Under the pieces are notes generated by a model, which ran no database searches, was not told where the DNA came from, and worked only from the letters and a program-made list of their open reading frames with translations. Positions 6,990-14,731 of a DNA stretch of 37,182 nucleotides are shown piece by piece. How positions within the stretch are numbered: position 1 is the stretch's first letter; every line of letters starts with the position of its first letter. The DNA is taken from NCBI GenBank assembly GCA_005879315.1, contig VBLC01000079.1, forward strand, positions 1-37,182, written 5' to 3'. The translations under genes and the position numbers were made by a program. Source of the DNA: Deltaproteobacteria bacterium (GTDB taxonomy: Bacteria > Myxococcota > Myxococcia > Myxococcales > 40CM-4-68-19).

Positions 6990-8411
6990 TTGCGGAAGGA
7001 ACTGCTCTTGATGGCCTTCTCTGCCGGAGCTTGCGTGACGGTGGCCGAACGGCGCATCGACGGCGACGTCGCCCCCTCGCCGGCGGTGCGGAGCGGCGAG
7101 CATCGGCCGGCGCCGGCGCAGACGGGTCCGAGCCAGGAAGTCCTGGCGCAGGTGGCGCGCGCCGGCGGCACCGTCTCGCTGGCTCAATTGATCGGTTTCG
7201 CTCTGCGCACCAGCCCCGCCACGCGAGCGACCTGGTCGGACGCGCGCGCCGCCGCTGCGATGGTGGGCTCGAAGCGCTCGGCCTTTTTTCCCCAAGTCGA
7301 GGTCGACGGGAACATCGGCTTCACCCACCAGACCTTCGGTCTGAGCGGCATCCAGTTCGAGTACAAGAGCTGGGGGCCGAGCGCGCAGCTCACCTGGCTC
7401 TTGCTCGATCTGGGCACGCGCTCTTCCGACGTCGACGAGGCGCAGGCGCTGCTCGCCGCGGCCAATCTTTCGCACGACACGCAGGTGGCCGATCTGATCC
7501 TCGGCGTCGAGCAGGCCTACACGCAGTATCAGGGCGCCAAGGCGCTGCTCGCGGCGCAGAAGACGAGCGTCGGCGAGGCGCAGACGAATTACCAGGCTGC
7601 GCAGGAACGGCGCCGCGCCGGCGTGGCCACGGCCGCGGACGTCCTGCAGGCCAAGACCGCGCTCTCGCAGGCGCAGCTGCAGCTGCAGCTGCTGGATGGG
7701 CAGGTGAATACTTTGCGCGGCGCCGTGGCGACGTCGGTGGGAGTCCCCGCCACCGTGAACATCGAGGTGGAAGACTTGCCGCAAGTCTCGCTCGAGACTC
7801 AGCTGGCGCGCATCGAGGAGCTGGTCGCGCAGGCGGAGCGCGATCGGCCGGAGCTGGCGCGCGCCCGGGCGCAGGCGGGCGCGGCGCAGAGCCATGCGGA
7901 CTCGGTGCGCTGGCGGGGATGGCCGCAGCTGGTGCTCAATGCCAATGCGCAGCGGAACTACTTCATTACCCAGGGCGCGCCGCACGGCGACAACTACTCC
8001 GCCGCACTGGTCTTGCGCATTCCGCTCTTCACGGGATTCAAGGACAGCTTCGATGCGGTGCAGGCCGAGGAGCAGGCGAGGGCCGCGATGGCGCGCGCCG
8101 AGAGCGTGGAGCAACAGGTGATCCTGCAGGTCTGGAGCAGCTACCACGGCGTGCGCACCGCCGCGCAGCGAGTGCGGACGGCGCAGGATCTGCTGGCCAG
8201 CGCCTCGGAGTCGGAGCAGATGGCGGCGGGCAGGTACAAGGAAGGAGTGGGCAGCATCCTCGACGTGCTCACCGCGCAGTCGGCGCTGGCTTCTGCTCGG
8301 GCCCAGGAGGTGCAGGCGCGCGGGGACTGGCTGCTCTCCGTGGCCAGTCTGGCGCACGACACTGGTTCGCTCGGGCCCCCTGCGCAGAGTCCCGAGAAGA
8401 GCCCAAGATGA
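6990..8411 (+). CDS. TolC-family outer-membrane efflux protein
   Basis: Outer-membrane channel component (about 473 residues) of the RND pump encoded with the next two genes. The chain has the internally repeated helical architecture of TolC/OprM proteins: long Ala/Gln/Glu-rich coiled-coil stretches and two similar halves, each with a beta-barrel-like segment (FFPQVEVDGNIGFTHQ and WPQLVLNANAQRNYF, then LVLRIPLFTGF). The TTG start at 6990 gives a short signal with RK and a lipobox-like AGAC at Cys15, as in OprM-type lipoproteins, but its GGAGGGG lies only two bases upstream. ATG 7011, with AGGA ten bases upstream, is an alternative. It is first in a three-gene operon. Confidence 0.88.
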   Translation: MRKELLLMAFSAGACVTVAERRIDGDVAPSPAVRSGEHRPAPAQTGPSQEVLAQVARAGGTVSLAQLIGFALRTSPATRATWSDARAAAAMVGSKRSAFFPQVEVDGNIGFTHQTFGLSGIQFEYKSWGPSAQLTWLLLDLGTRSSDVDEAQALLAAANLSHDTQVADLILGVEQAYTQYQGAKALLAAQKTSVGEAQTNYQAAQERRRAGVATAADVLQAKTALSQAQLQLQLLDGQVNTLRGAVATSVGVPATVNIEVEDLPQVSLETQLARIEELVAQAERDRPELARARAQAGAAQSHADSVRWRGWPQLVLNANAQRNYFITQGAPHGDNYSAALVLRIPLFTGFKDSFDAVQAEEQARAAMARAESVEQQVILQVWSSYHGVRTAAQRVRTAQDLLASASESEQMAAGRYKEGVGSILDVLTAQSALASARAQEVQARGDWLLSVASLAHDTGSLGPPAQSPEKSPR

Positions 8412-8439
8412 AATTGAGTCTCAGGATCGGATTGCCCTG

Positions 8440-9573
8440 ATGAAATGGATTCTCATTCTCATCCTCATCCCGGCGGCGCTCGCGCCCGCCTGCTCGGGGT
8501 CGAGCAAGGGCGCGCAAGGCCCCGAGGCCGTTCCGGTCACCGTCGCCAAGGTGCAGAAAAAGACGGTGCCGCTCTCGGTGCGCGCCATCGGAAATGTCGA
8601 GCCGATCGTGTCGGTCACGGTGCGTTCGCAGGCCACGGGCGTGCTCGAGCGCGTCTATTTCGCCGAAGGCGAGGAGGTGAAGAAGGGCGACCCGCTCTTC
8701 GACATCGACCCGCGCCCCTTCCAGGCCTCGCTGGCGCAGACCGTGGCGCAGCTGGCGCGCGACCGGGCCAGCCTGCAGGACGCCGAGGCCACCGTCCGCC
8801 GCTACACCGTGCTGGTCAAGCGCGAGTACGTCACCCAGGCGCAATACGAGCAGGCCGAGGCGCAAGCAGCGGCGCTGCGCGCGGCAGTCGCGGCCGACGA
8901 AGCCGCCATCCGCAATGCGCGCGTCGGTCTCGGCTACACGCAGATCCGCGCTCCCCTCTCCGGCCGCACCGGCAGCCTGCTCATGCACCTGGGAAATCTG
9001 ATCAAGGCCAACGACGACAAGCTGGTGGTGATCGATCAGATGCAGCCGATCTACGTCTCCTTCGCGGTGCCCGAACAGCTCTTGCCGCAGATCCGCGCGC
9101 GCGGCGGAGCGAGGCTCCCGGTGGAGGCGCTGCCGCCGCAGCAGGGGCCTTCCGGGGTGGAGCAACGCGCGAGCGGCGCGATGGCGGCCCAGCCCGCTTC
9201 CGGCGTCCTCACCTTCATCGACAACGCCGTCGATCCCACGACCGGAACGATCCGCCTCAAGGGAACCTTCGAGAACAAGGACGAGGCGCTCTGGCCCGGC
9301 CAGTACGTCGACGTCACGCTGACCCTGGGCGAGCGCGAGGACGCCATCGTCGCGCCCACCGAGGCGGTGCAGCGGGGCCAGAACGGCGACTACGTCTTCG
9401 TCGTCAAGCAGGACGGGACGGTGGAGTCGCGGCCGGTCACCGTCTCGCGCAGCGACGCCCGCGATGCGGTCATCGACAAGGGCCTCTCCGCCGGTGAGAC
9501 GGTGGTCACCGACGGGCAGTTGCGCTTGCAGCAGGGGAGCAAGGTACAGATCAAAGGAGCAGCCGGATCATGA
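8440..9573 (+). CDS. RND efflux periplasmic adaptor (membrane fusion protein, MdtA type)
   Basis: Periplasmic linker of 377 residues joining the inner-membrane pump to the outer channel. It begins with a lipoprotein signal, MKWILILILIPAALAPAC, lipidation site Cys18. The family order follows: a first beta-barrel/lipoyl strand (V-T-V-R-S-Q-A-T-G-V-L), a GEEVKKGDPLFDIDPRPF segment, an alpha-helical hairpin rich in Ala and Gln, the second lipoyl half (YTQIRAPLSGRTG), then the barrel and membrane-proximal parts (VDPTTGTIRLKGTFEN, LWPGQYVDVTL). Its stop overlaps the pump start in ATGA. Homology to MdtA-like adaptors suggests drug or bile-salt type substrates, which the sequence cannot resolve. Confidence 0.92.
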   Translation: MKWILILILIPAALAPACSGSSKGAQGPEAVPVTVAKVQKKTVPLSVRAIGNVEPIVSVTVRSQATGVLERVYFAEGEEVKKGDPLFDIDPRPFQASLAQTVAQLARDRASLQDAEATVRRYTVLVKREYVTQAQYEQAEAQAAALRAAVAADEAAIRNARVGLGYTQIRAPLSGRTGSLLMHLGNLIKANDDKLVVIDQMQPIYVSFAVPEQLLPQIRARGGARLPVEALPPQQGPSGVEQRASGAMAAQPASGVLTFIDNAVDPTTGTIRLKGTFENKDEALWPGQYVDVTLTLGEREDAIVAPTEAVQRGQNGDYVFVVKQDGTVESRPVTVSRSDARDAVIDKGLSAGETVVTDGQLRLQQGSKVQIKGAAGS

Positions 9574-12500
9574 GCGACCTCTTCATCCGCCGGCCGGTCA
9601 TGACCACGCTGGTCATGGTCGGTCTCTTCCTCTTCGGCGCGGTGGCCTACAACGCCCTGCCGGTCAGCGATCTCCCCAACGTCGATTTCCCCACCATCCA
9701 GGTGAGCGCGTCCTTGCCCGGGGCCAGCCCCGAGACGATGGCCTCGTCGGTGGCGACGCCGCTCGAGCGGCAGTTCACCACCATCGCCGGCCTCGATTCG
9801 ATGACCTCGGCGAACGCGCAGGGAGCGACGCAGATCACCCTGCAGTTCAACCTCTCCCGCCAGCTCGACGCGGCCGCGCAGGACGTGCAGGCGGCCATCG
9901 CGGGGGCGGCGCGACAGCTGCCGCCCAATCTTCCCACGCCGCCCAGCTATCAGAAGGTCAATCCCGCCGATCAGCCCATCCTCTATCTCGCGCTCACCTC
10001 CGCCACCCTGCCTCTCTCCGAGCTCGACGAGTACGGCGAGACCATGCTCGCGCAGCGCATCTCCACCATCTCCGGCGTGGCGCAGGTGCTGGTCTACGGC
10101 TCGCAGAAATACGCGGTGCGCCTGCAGGTCGATCCCAAGGCGCTGGCCACGCGCGACATCGGCATCGATGAAGTCGCCAGCGCCGTGAGCGCGCAGAACG
10201 TCAACCTGCCCACCGGAACGCTCTATGGTCCGCACACCGCCTATACCGTGCAGGCGAACGGCCAGCTGACGCAGGCCAAGAGTTATCGAGGCCTGATCGT
10301 CGCTTATCGAAACGGCAATCCGGTCCGCCTCGACCAGCTGGGAAGGGTGGTGGACAGCGTCGAGAACGACAAGACCGCCGCCTGGTTCATCGATCAGCGC
10401 TCGGTCATTCTCGCCATCCAGCGGCAGCCGGGGACCAACACCGTGGCGGTGGCGGACGCGGTCAAGCGGCTCCTGCCGCAGGTGTCGCAGCAGCTTCCCG
10501 CTTCGGTCGCGCTGAAGATCCTCTACGACCGCAGCGAGTCGATCAAAGCCTCGGTCGCCGACGTCAAGTTCACCCTCGGTCTCACGCTCGCGCTGGTGGT
10601 GCTGGTGATCTTCCTCTTCCTCCGCAACGTCCGCGCCACCATCATCCCCAGCCTCGCCTTGCCGATGTCGCTGGTGGGGACCTTCATCGTCCTCTCCCAG
10701 CTGGGATATTCGCTCGACAACCTCTCCTTGATGGCGCTGACGCTCTCGGTCGGCTTCGTCGTCGACGACGCCATCGTCATGCTGGAGAACATCGTCCGCC
10801 ACATCGAGCACGGCGAAGGCGTCCTCGAGGCCGCCTTCAAAGGCTCGCGCGAGATCGGCTTCACCATCCTCTCGATGACCATCTCGCTCGCCGCCGTCTT
10901 CATCCCCGTCCTCTTCATGGGCGGCATCATCGGCCGGCTCTTCCACGAGTTCGCCGTCGCCATCGGCGCCTCGATCCTCGTCTCCGGCTTCGTCTCGCTC
11001 TCGCTGACGCCGATGCTCTGCAGCCGCTTCCTCAAGCCGCACGCGGAGGCCCATCACGGCCGCGTCTACCAGATCTCCGAGCGCGCCTTCACCGGCATGC
11101 TCGACTTCTACGAGCGCGGGCTGAAGTGGTCGCTGCGCTACCGCGCGCTGGTGATGGTCTTCTCCGCGCTGGTGCTGGTGGCGATGGTTCCGCTCTTCAT
11201 GATGGTGCCCAAGGGATTCCTGCCGAGCGAGGACATCGGCATGGCCATCGCCTTCACCGAAGCCCAGGAGGGCATCTCCTTCCAGTCGCTGGCGCGCCAC
11301 CAGCAGCAGGTGGCGGAGATCGTCAAGCAGGACCCGAACGTGCAGGAGTTCATGTCCAGCGCCGGCTCGCGCGGCGCGACCGGCTCCAATCAGGGGATCA
11401 TCTTCATGCATTTGAAGCCGCGCAGTCAGCGAAAGCTCTCCGCCGACGAGGTCATCCAGGAGCTGCGGCCCAAGCTGGCCCAGGTTCCGGGCATGCGCGT
11501 CTATCTGCAGAACCCGCCGCCCATCCGCATCGGCGGGCAGTTCACCAAGGCGCAGTATCAATTCACGCTGCAGGATCCCGACACGCGCGAGCTCTACAAA
11601 GTGGCCCCGATCCTCGAGCAGAAGATGCGGCAGCTCCCCGGACTGCAGGACGTGAACAGCGACCTGCAGCTGAAGAACCCGCAGATCGAGGTCAACATCG
11701 ACCGCGACAAGGCCGCGGCGCTGGGAGTGTCGCCGCAGGCGATTGAAACGGCGCTCTATACTTCCTATGGGACGCGGCAGATCTCGACCATCTATGCGCC
11801 GACCAACGAGTATCAGGTCATCATGGAGCTGTTGCCGGAATATCAGGCCGACCCGGCGGCGCTCTCGCTCATCTACGTGCGCTCGCAGAACGGCAAGCTG
11901 GTGCCGCTCCCCTCGGTGGCGACGCTCAGCCAGGACCTTGGGCCGCTCTCCATCCAGCACGCCGGCCAGCTTCCCTCGGTGACGCTCTCCTTCAACCTGC
12001 GCCCCGGCACTTCCATCGGAGATGCCGTGTCGGCGGTGAACCGCCTCTCGCTGCAGACTCTGCCGGCGACGGTCCTCACCTCCTTCCAGGGCACCGCGCA
12101 GGCATTCCAGTCTTCGTTGCAAGGGCTGGGCATGCTGCTGCTTCTCGCGATTCTCGTCATCTACATGGTGCTCGGCATTCTCTATGAAAGCTTCATTCAT
12201 CCCTTGACGATTCTTTCGGCGCTGCCTTTCGCTGGATTCGGCGCCTTGCTCACGCTCCTGGTCTTCAAGACCGAGCTGTCGATCTATGCCTTCGTCGGGA
12301 TCATCATGCTGGTCGGTCTGGTGAAGAAGAACGGAATCATGATGATCGACTTCGCTCTCGATGCGCAGCGGGCCGACCCGCGCAAGAGTCCGGCCGACGC
12401 CATCTACGAGGCCTGCGTGGTGCGCTTCCGCCCGATCATGATGACCACCTTCGCGGCCTTGATGGGAACCCTGCCCATCGCGCTCGGCTTCGGAGCGGGG

Positions 12501-12662
12501 GCGGAGTCGCGGCGGCCGCTCGGCCTGGCCGTGGTCGGCGGGCTGCTCTTCTCGCAGATGCTGACGCTCTACGTGACGCCGGTCTTCTATACGTACATGG
12601 AACAGCTGCGCGAGCGGCTGGGCGGCGCAAAGGCGGAAGCGCTGACGCAGCCGGCGGTATAG
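9570..12662 (+). CDS. RND-family inner-membrane efflux pump (MdtB/MdtC-like)
   Basis: Proton-driven pump of 1030 residues, the usual length for the HAE1 family, with twelve predicted transmembrane helices and two large periplasmic loops. It opens MSDLFIRRPVMTTLVMVGL as in MdtB/MdtC. The proton-relay pair is D399-D400 in GFVVDDAIVMLEN, and the partner lysine lies at K919 or K920 in LVGLVKKNGIMMIDFA. The hydrophilic sequence is complete, with no frameshift. It follows the adaptor with a 4-base overlap and the TolC-family gene before that, so the operon encodes a whole tripartite pump. No regulator is adjacent. A -10-like TATAGAAT for the next gene overlaps its stop codon. Confidence 0.95.
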   Translation: MSDLFIRRPVMTTLVMVGLFLFGAVAYNALPVSDLPNVDFPTIQVSASLPGASPETMASSVATPLERQFTTIAGLDSMTSANAQGATQITLQFNLSRQLDAAAQDVQAAIAGAARQLPPNLPTPPSYQKVNPADQPILYLALTSATLPLSELDEYGETMLAQRISTISGVAQVLVYGSQKYAVRLQVDPKALATRDIGIDEVASAVSAQNVNLPTGTLYGPHTAYTVQANGQLTQAKSYRGLIVAYRNGNPVRLDQLGRVVDSVENDKTAAWFIDQRSVILAIQRQPGTNTVAVADAVKRLLPQVSQQLPASVALKILYDRSESIKASVADVKFTLGLTLALVVLVIFLFLRNVRATIIPSLALPMSLVGTFIVLSQLGYSLDNLSLMALTLSVGFVVDDAIVMLENIVRHIEHGEGVLEAAFKGSREIGFTILSMTISLAAVFIPVLFMGGIIGRLFHEFAVAIGASILVSGFVSLSLTPMLCSRFLKPHAEAHHGRVYQISERAFTGMLDFYERGLKWSLRYRALVMVFSALVLVAMVPLFMMVPKGFLPSEDIGMAIAFTEAQEGISFQSLARHQQQVAEIVKQDPNVQEFMSSAGSRGATGSNQGIIFMHLKPRSQRKLSADEVIQELRPKLAQVPGMRVYLQNPPPIRIGGQFTKAQYQFTLQDPDTRELYKVAPILEQKMRQLPGLQDVNSDLQLKNPQIEVNIDRDKAAALGVSPQAIETALYTSYGTRQISTIYAPTNEYQVIMELLPEYQADPAALSLIYVRSQNGKLVPLPSVATLSQDLGPLSIQHAGQLPSVTLSFNLRPGTSIGDAVSAVNRLSLQTLPATVLTSFQGTAQAFQSSLQGLGMLLLLAILVIYMVLGILYESFIHPLTILSALPFAGFGALLTLLVFKTELSIYAFVGIIMLVGLVKKNGIMMIDFALDAQRADPRKSPADAIYEACVVRFRPIMMTTFAALMGTLPIALGFGAGAESRRPLGLAVVGGLLFSQMLTLYVTPVFYTYMEQLRERLGGAKAEALTQPAV

Positions 12663-12665
12663 AAT
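12658..12665 (+). promoter_or_regulatory. Candidate -10 box for aguB, overlapping the pump stop codon
   Basis: TATAGAAT ends ten bases before the aguB ATG, there is no Shine-Dalgarno sequence between them, and the TAG inside it is the stop of the RND pump gene. The spacing suggests a very short leader or a leaderless mRNA. The same arrangement recurs before two other genes in this window (25504 and 28567). Confidence 0.4.
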
Positions 12666-12675
12666 CCGCCGCTCC

Positions 12676-13545
12676 ATGCCGGGAAACTTTCGCGTCGGCC
12701 TCATCCAGATGTCCATGTCGGCCGATCCGCAGGTCAACCTGGAAAAGGCGGCCGCGCGCATCGAGGAGGCGGCGGGCAAGGGCGCGCAGGTGGTCTGCCT
12801 TCCCGAGCTGTATCGCTCGCAGTATTTCTGCCAGCGCGAGGACGCGGCGCTCTTCGATCTGGCCGAGCCGGTGCCCGGACCGAGCACGCAGCGGCTCTCG
12901 CAGGTCGCGCGCAAGGCTGGCGTCGTCCTGGTGGTGCCGGTCTTCGAGAAGCGCGCGCCGGGCCTCTACCACAACAGCGCCGTCTTTCTCGACGGAGGCG
13001 AGCAGGTCGGCCTCTACCGGAAGATGCACATCCCCGACGACCCGGCCTTCTACGAGAAATTCTATTTCGCGCCCGGCGACCTCGGCTTCCGCGCCTTCGA
13101 CACGCGCGCCGGCCGGATCGGCGCGCTCATCTGCTGGGACCAGTGGTATCCGGAAGGCGCGCGGCTCACCGCGCTGCAGGGCGCCTCGGTGATCTTCTAT
13201 CCGACGGCGATCGCCTGGCATCCGCACGAGAAGGCGCAGCACGGCGCCGTGCAGCGGGACGCCTGGAAGACGGTGCAGCGCGGGCACGCCATCGCCAACG
13301 GAGTGTACGTCGCGGCCGTCAACCGCGTCGGCCACGAGGGGCAGCCTGGGCTGGAATTCTGGGGCACTTCCTTTCTTTGCGACCCCTTCGGCGTCGTGGT
13401 CGCCGAGGCCTCCAGCGACAAGGAGGAGATCCTCATCGGCGAGATCGACCTTGCCCGCATCGAGGAGGTGCGGCGCAACTGGCCTTTCCTCCGCGACCGC
13501 CGCATCGACGCGTACTCCGGCCTGGAGAAGCGCTATCTCGACTGA
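12676..13545 (+). CDS. aguB: N-carbamoylputrescine amidase AguB
   Basis: Nitrilase-superfamily enzyme of 289 residues that hydrolyses N-carbamoylputrescine to putrescine, CO2 and ammonia. The Glu-Lys-Cys triad is visible as E44 in CLPELYRSQYFC, K116 in LYRKMHIPDDP and C153 in ALICWDQWYPEGAR. The sequences LYRSQYFCQ, HIPDDPAFYEKFYF and WDQWYPE are characteristic of AguB rather than of other nitrilases. Length is normal. The adjacent downstream gene is agmatine deiminase, which makes its substrate, so the pair forms the two-step agmatine route to putrescine. There is no ribosome-binding site before ATG 12676, but a -10-like box lies close by. Confidence 0.95.
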   Translation: MPGNFRVGLIQMSMSADPQVNLEKAAARIEEAAGKGAQVVCLPELYRSQYFCQREDAALFDLAEPVPGPSTQRLSQVARKAGVVLVVPVFEKRAPGLYHNSAVFLDGGEQVGLYRKMHIPDDPAFYEKFYFAPGDLGFRAFDTRAGRIGALICWDQWYPEGARLTALQGASVIFYPTAIAWHPHEKAQHGAVQRDAWKTVQRGHAIANGVYVAAVNRVGHEGQPGLEFWGTSFLCDPFGVVVAEASSDKEEILIGEIDLARIEEVRRNWPFLRDRRIDAYSGLEKRYLD

Positions 13546-13569
13546 AGCGCATCTCATAACGTCCCAAAA

Positions 13570-13695
13570 CCGGGCCCAGGTTCGGGCGCGTACTCGGGTC
13601 CGCGGACGTGGACGGCGACGGGTCCGGCCTACCAGCAACGCGCCCGTCGGCGTCCCCGTTCCCGTGAACGAGTACGAACCCGGGCCCTGGCCCGG
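13570..13695. repeat. Long inverted repeat built of phased hexamers between aguB and aguA
   Basis: Two 58-base arms (13570-13627 and 13638-13695) separated by ten bases are complementary at 41 of 58 positions without any gap. Within them, six-base units of the form GNNNNC keep phase: GTACTC, GGGTCC, GCGGAC, GTGGAC, GGCGAC on the left, and GTACTC, GTTCAC, GGGAAC, GGGGAC, GCCGAC on the complement of the right arm. The transcript could fold into one long imperfect GC-rich hairpin. It may attenuate or terminate transcription between the two genes, or protect the aguB message. Confidence 0.75.
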
Positions 13696-13719
13696 CGCTT
13701 GTGCTCCTTGAGGGGCGAG

Positions 13720-14715
13720 ATGTCTTCCGTACTGCCCGCTGAATGGGAGCCGCACGAAGCCACCTGGCTGGCCTGGCCGCACAACGCGAGCGACTGGCCG
13801 GGAAAGTTCGCCGCCATCCCTTGGGTCTACGCGGAGATCGTGCGGCGCATCGCCGAGGGCGAGAGGGTGCGCCTGTTGGCCGGCGCGTTCGAGGAGAAAG
13901 CGCGGGCGGTGCTGCGGCGCTCGGGTGTGCCCTTCGATAAGATCGAGTTCCTGCGCATTCCCACCGACCGCGTCTGGACGCGCGACTCGGGGCCGTTGTT
14001 CGTGCGCAAGGACGGCCGAAAAGCGATCGCGCATTTTCGCTTCAATGCGTGGGCAAAGTATCCCGACTGGAAGCGCGACGGGCGCATTCCCGAGCGTGCC
14101 GCGAGGTTCTTGCAAGTGCCGCTCTTGCCCATGGGCGGGGTCGTTCTCGAGGGCGGAGCCATCGACGTCAACGGCGAAGGGTTGCTGCTCGCCACCGAGG
14201 AATGCCTGCTCGACAGCGAAGTGCAAGTGCGCAATCCCGGCTTTTCGCGCGCCGATTATGAAAAGCTATTCAGGGATGGTTTGGGCATTACCAGGACGAT
14301 CTGGCTAGGCAAAGGCATCGCGGGGGATGATACCCACGGCCATGTCGACGATCTGGCCCGATTCGTCAATCCGCGGACCATCGTCCTCTGCGAGGAAAAA
14401 AACCCGGAGGACGCCAATCATCCCGCGCTGCAGGAGAACGCTGAGCGGCTGCGCGGTTCGGGCCTCGAGATCGTGCCGCTGCCGATGCCGCAGCCGGTCC
14501 ATTTCGACGGCCGCCGTCTTCCCGCAAGCTATGCGAACTTCTATATCTGCAATGCTGCGGTGCTGGTGCCAACCTTCGACGATCCGGCCGACCGGACCGC
14601 GCTGGGGATCCTCGCCGAGCTGTTTCCAGATCGCGCGGTGGTGGGAATCCACTCGCGCGACCTCGTCTGGGGCCTGGGGACGCTCCACTGCCTCTCGCAG
14701 CAGGAGCCACGGTAA
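13720..14715 (+). CDS. aguA: Agmatine deiminase AguA
   Basis: Guanidino-group-modifying enzyme of 331 residues that converts agmatine to N-carbamoylputrescine and ammonia in the cytoplasm. Family motifs are in order: LPAEWEPHEATWLAWPHN at the start, DRVWTRDSGP, LEGGAIDVNGEG, GDDTHGHVDD, and the C-terminal nucleophile C324 in GLGTLHCLSQQEP. The usual motif around the cysteine is GGGNIHC; here Thr replaces the Asn, a substitution near the active site. ATG 13720 is preferred over GTG 13699 because GAGGGGCGAG sits just before it. It follows aguB after a 174-base gap filled by a long hairpin-forming repeat, so co-transcription is likely but possibly attenuated. Confidence 0.94.
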   Translation: MSSVLPAEWEPHEATWLAWPHNASDWPGKFAAIPWVYAEIVRRIAEGERVRLLAGAFEEKARAVLRRSGVPFDKIEFLRIPTDRVWTRDSGPLFVRKDGRKAIAHFRFNAWAKYPDWKRDGRIPERAARFLQVPLLPMGGVVLEGGAIDVNGEGLLLATEECLLDSEVQVRNPGFSRADYEKLFRDGLGITRTIWLGKGIAGDDTHGHVDDLARFVNPRTIVLCEEKNPEDANHPALQENAERLRGSGLEIVPLPMPQPVHFDGRRLPASYANFYICNAAVLVPTFDDPADRTALGILAELFPDRAVVGIHSRDLVWGLGTLHCLSQQEPR

Positions 14716-14731
14716 GGCCTCAGGCCCGAAC

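Noticed and set aside
2634-8440. Very long plus-strand open frames (884 and 1054 codons) across the glc genes and efflux protein
   Set aside because: They are antisense to glcDEF or out of frame in the efflux gene; composition is dominated by Arg, Ala and Gly with no domain.
9390-12914. A 1174-codon open frame on the minus strand
   Set aside because: It is antisense to the RND pump, rich in Arg, His, Asp and Gln as expected for the shadow of a GC-rich gene, and has no family motifs.
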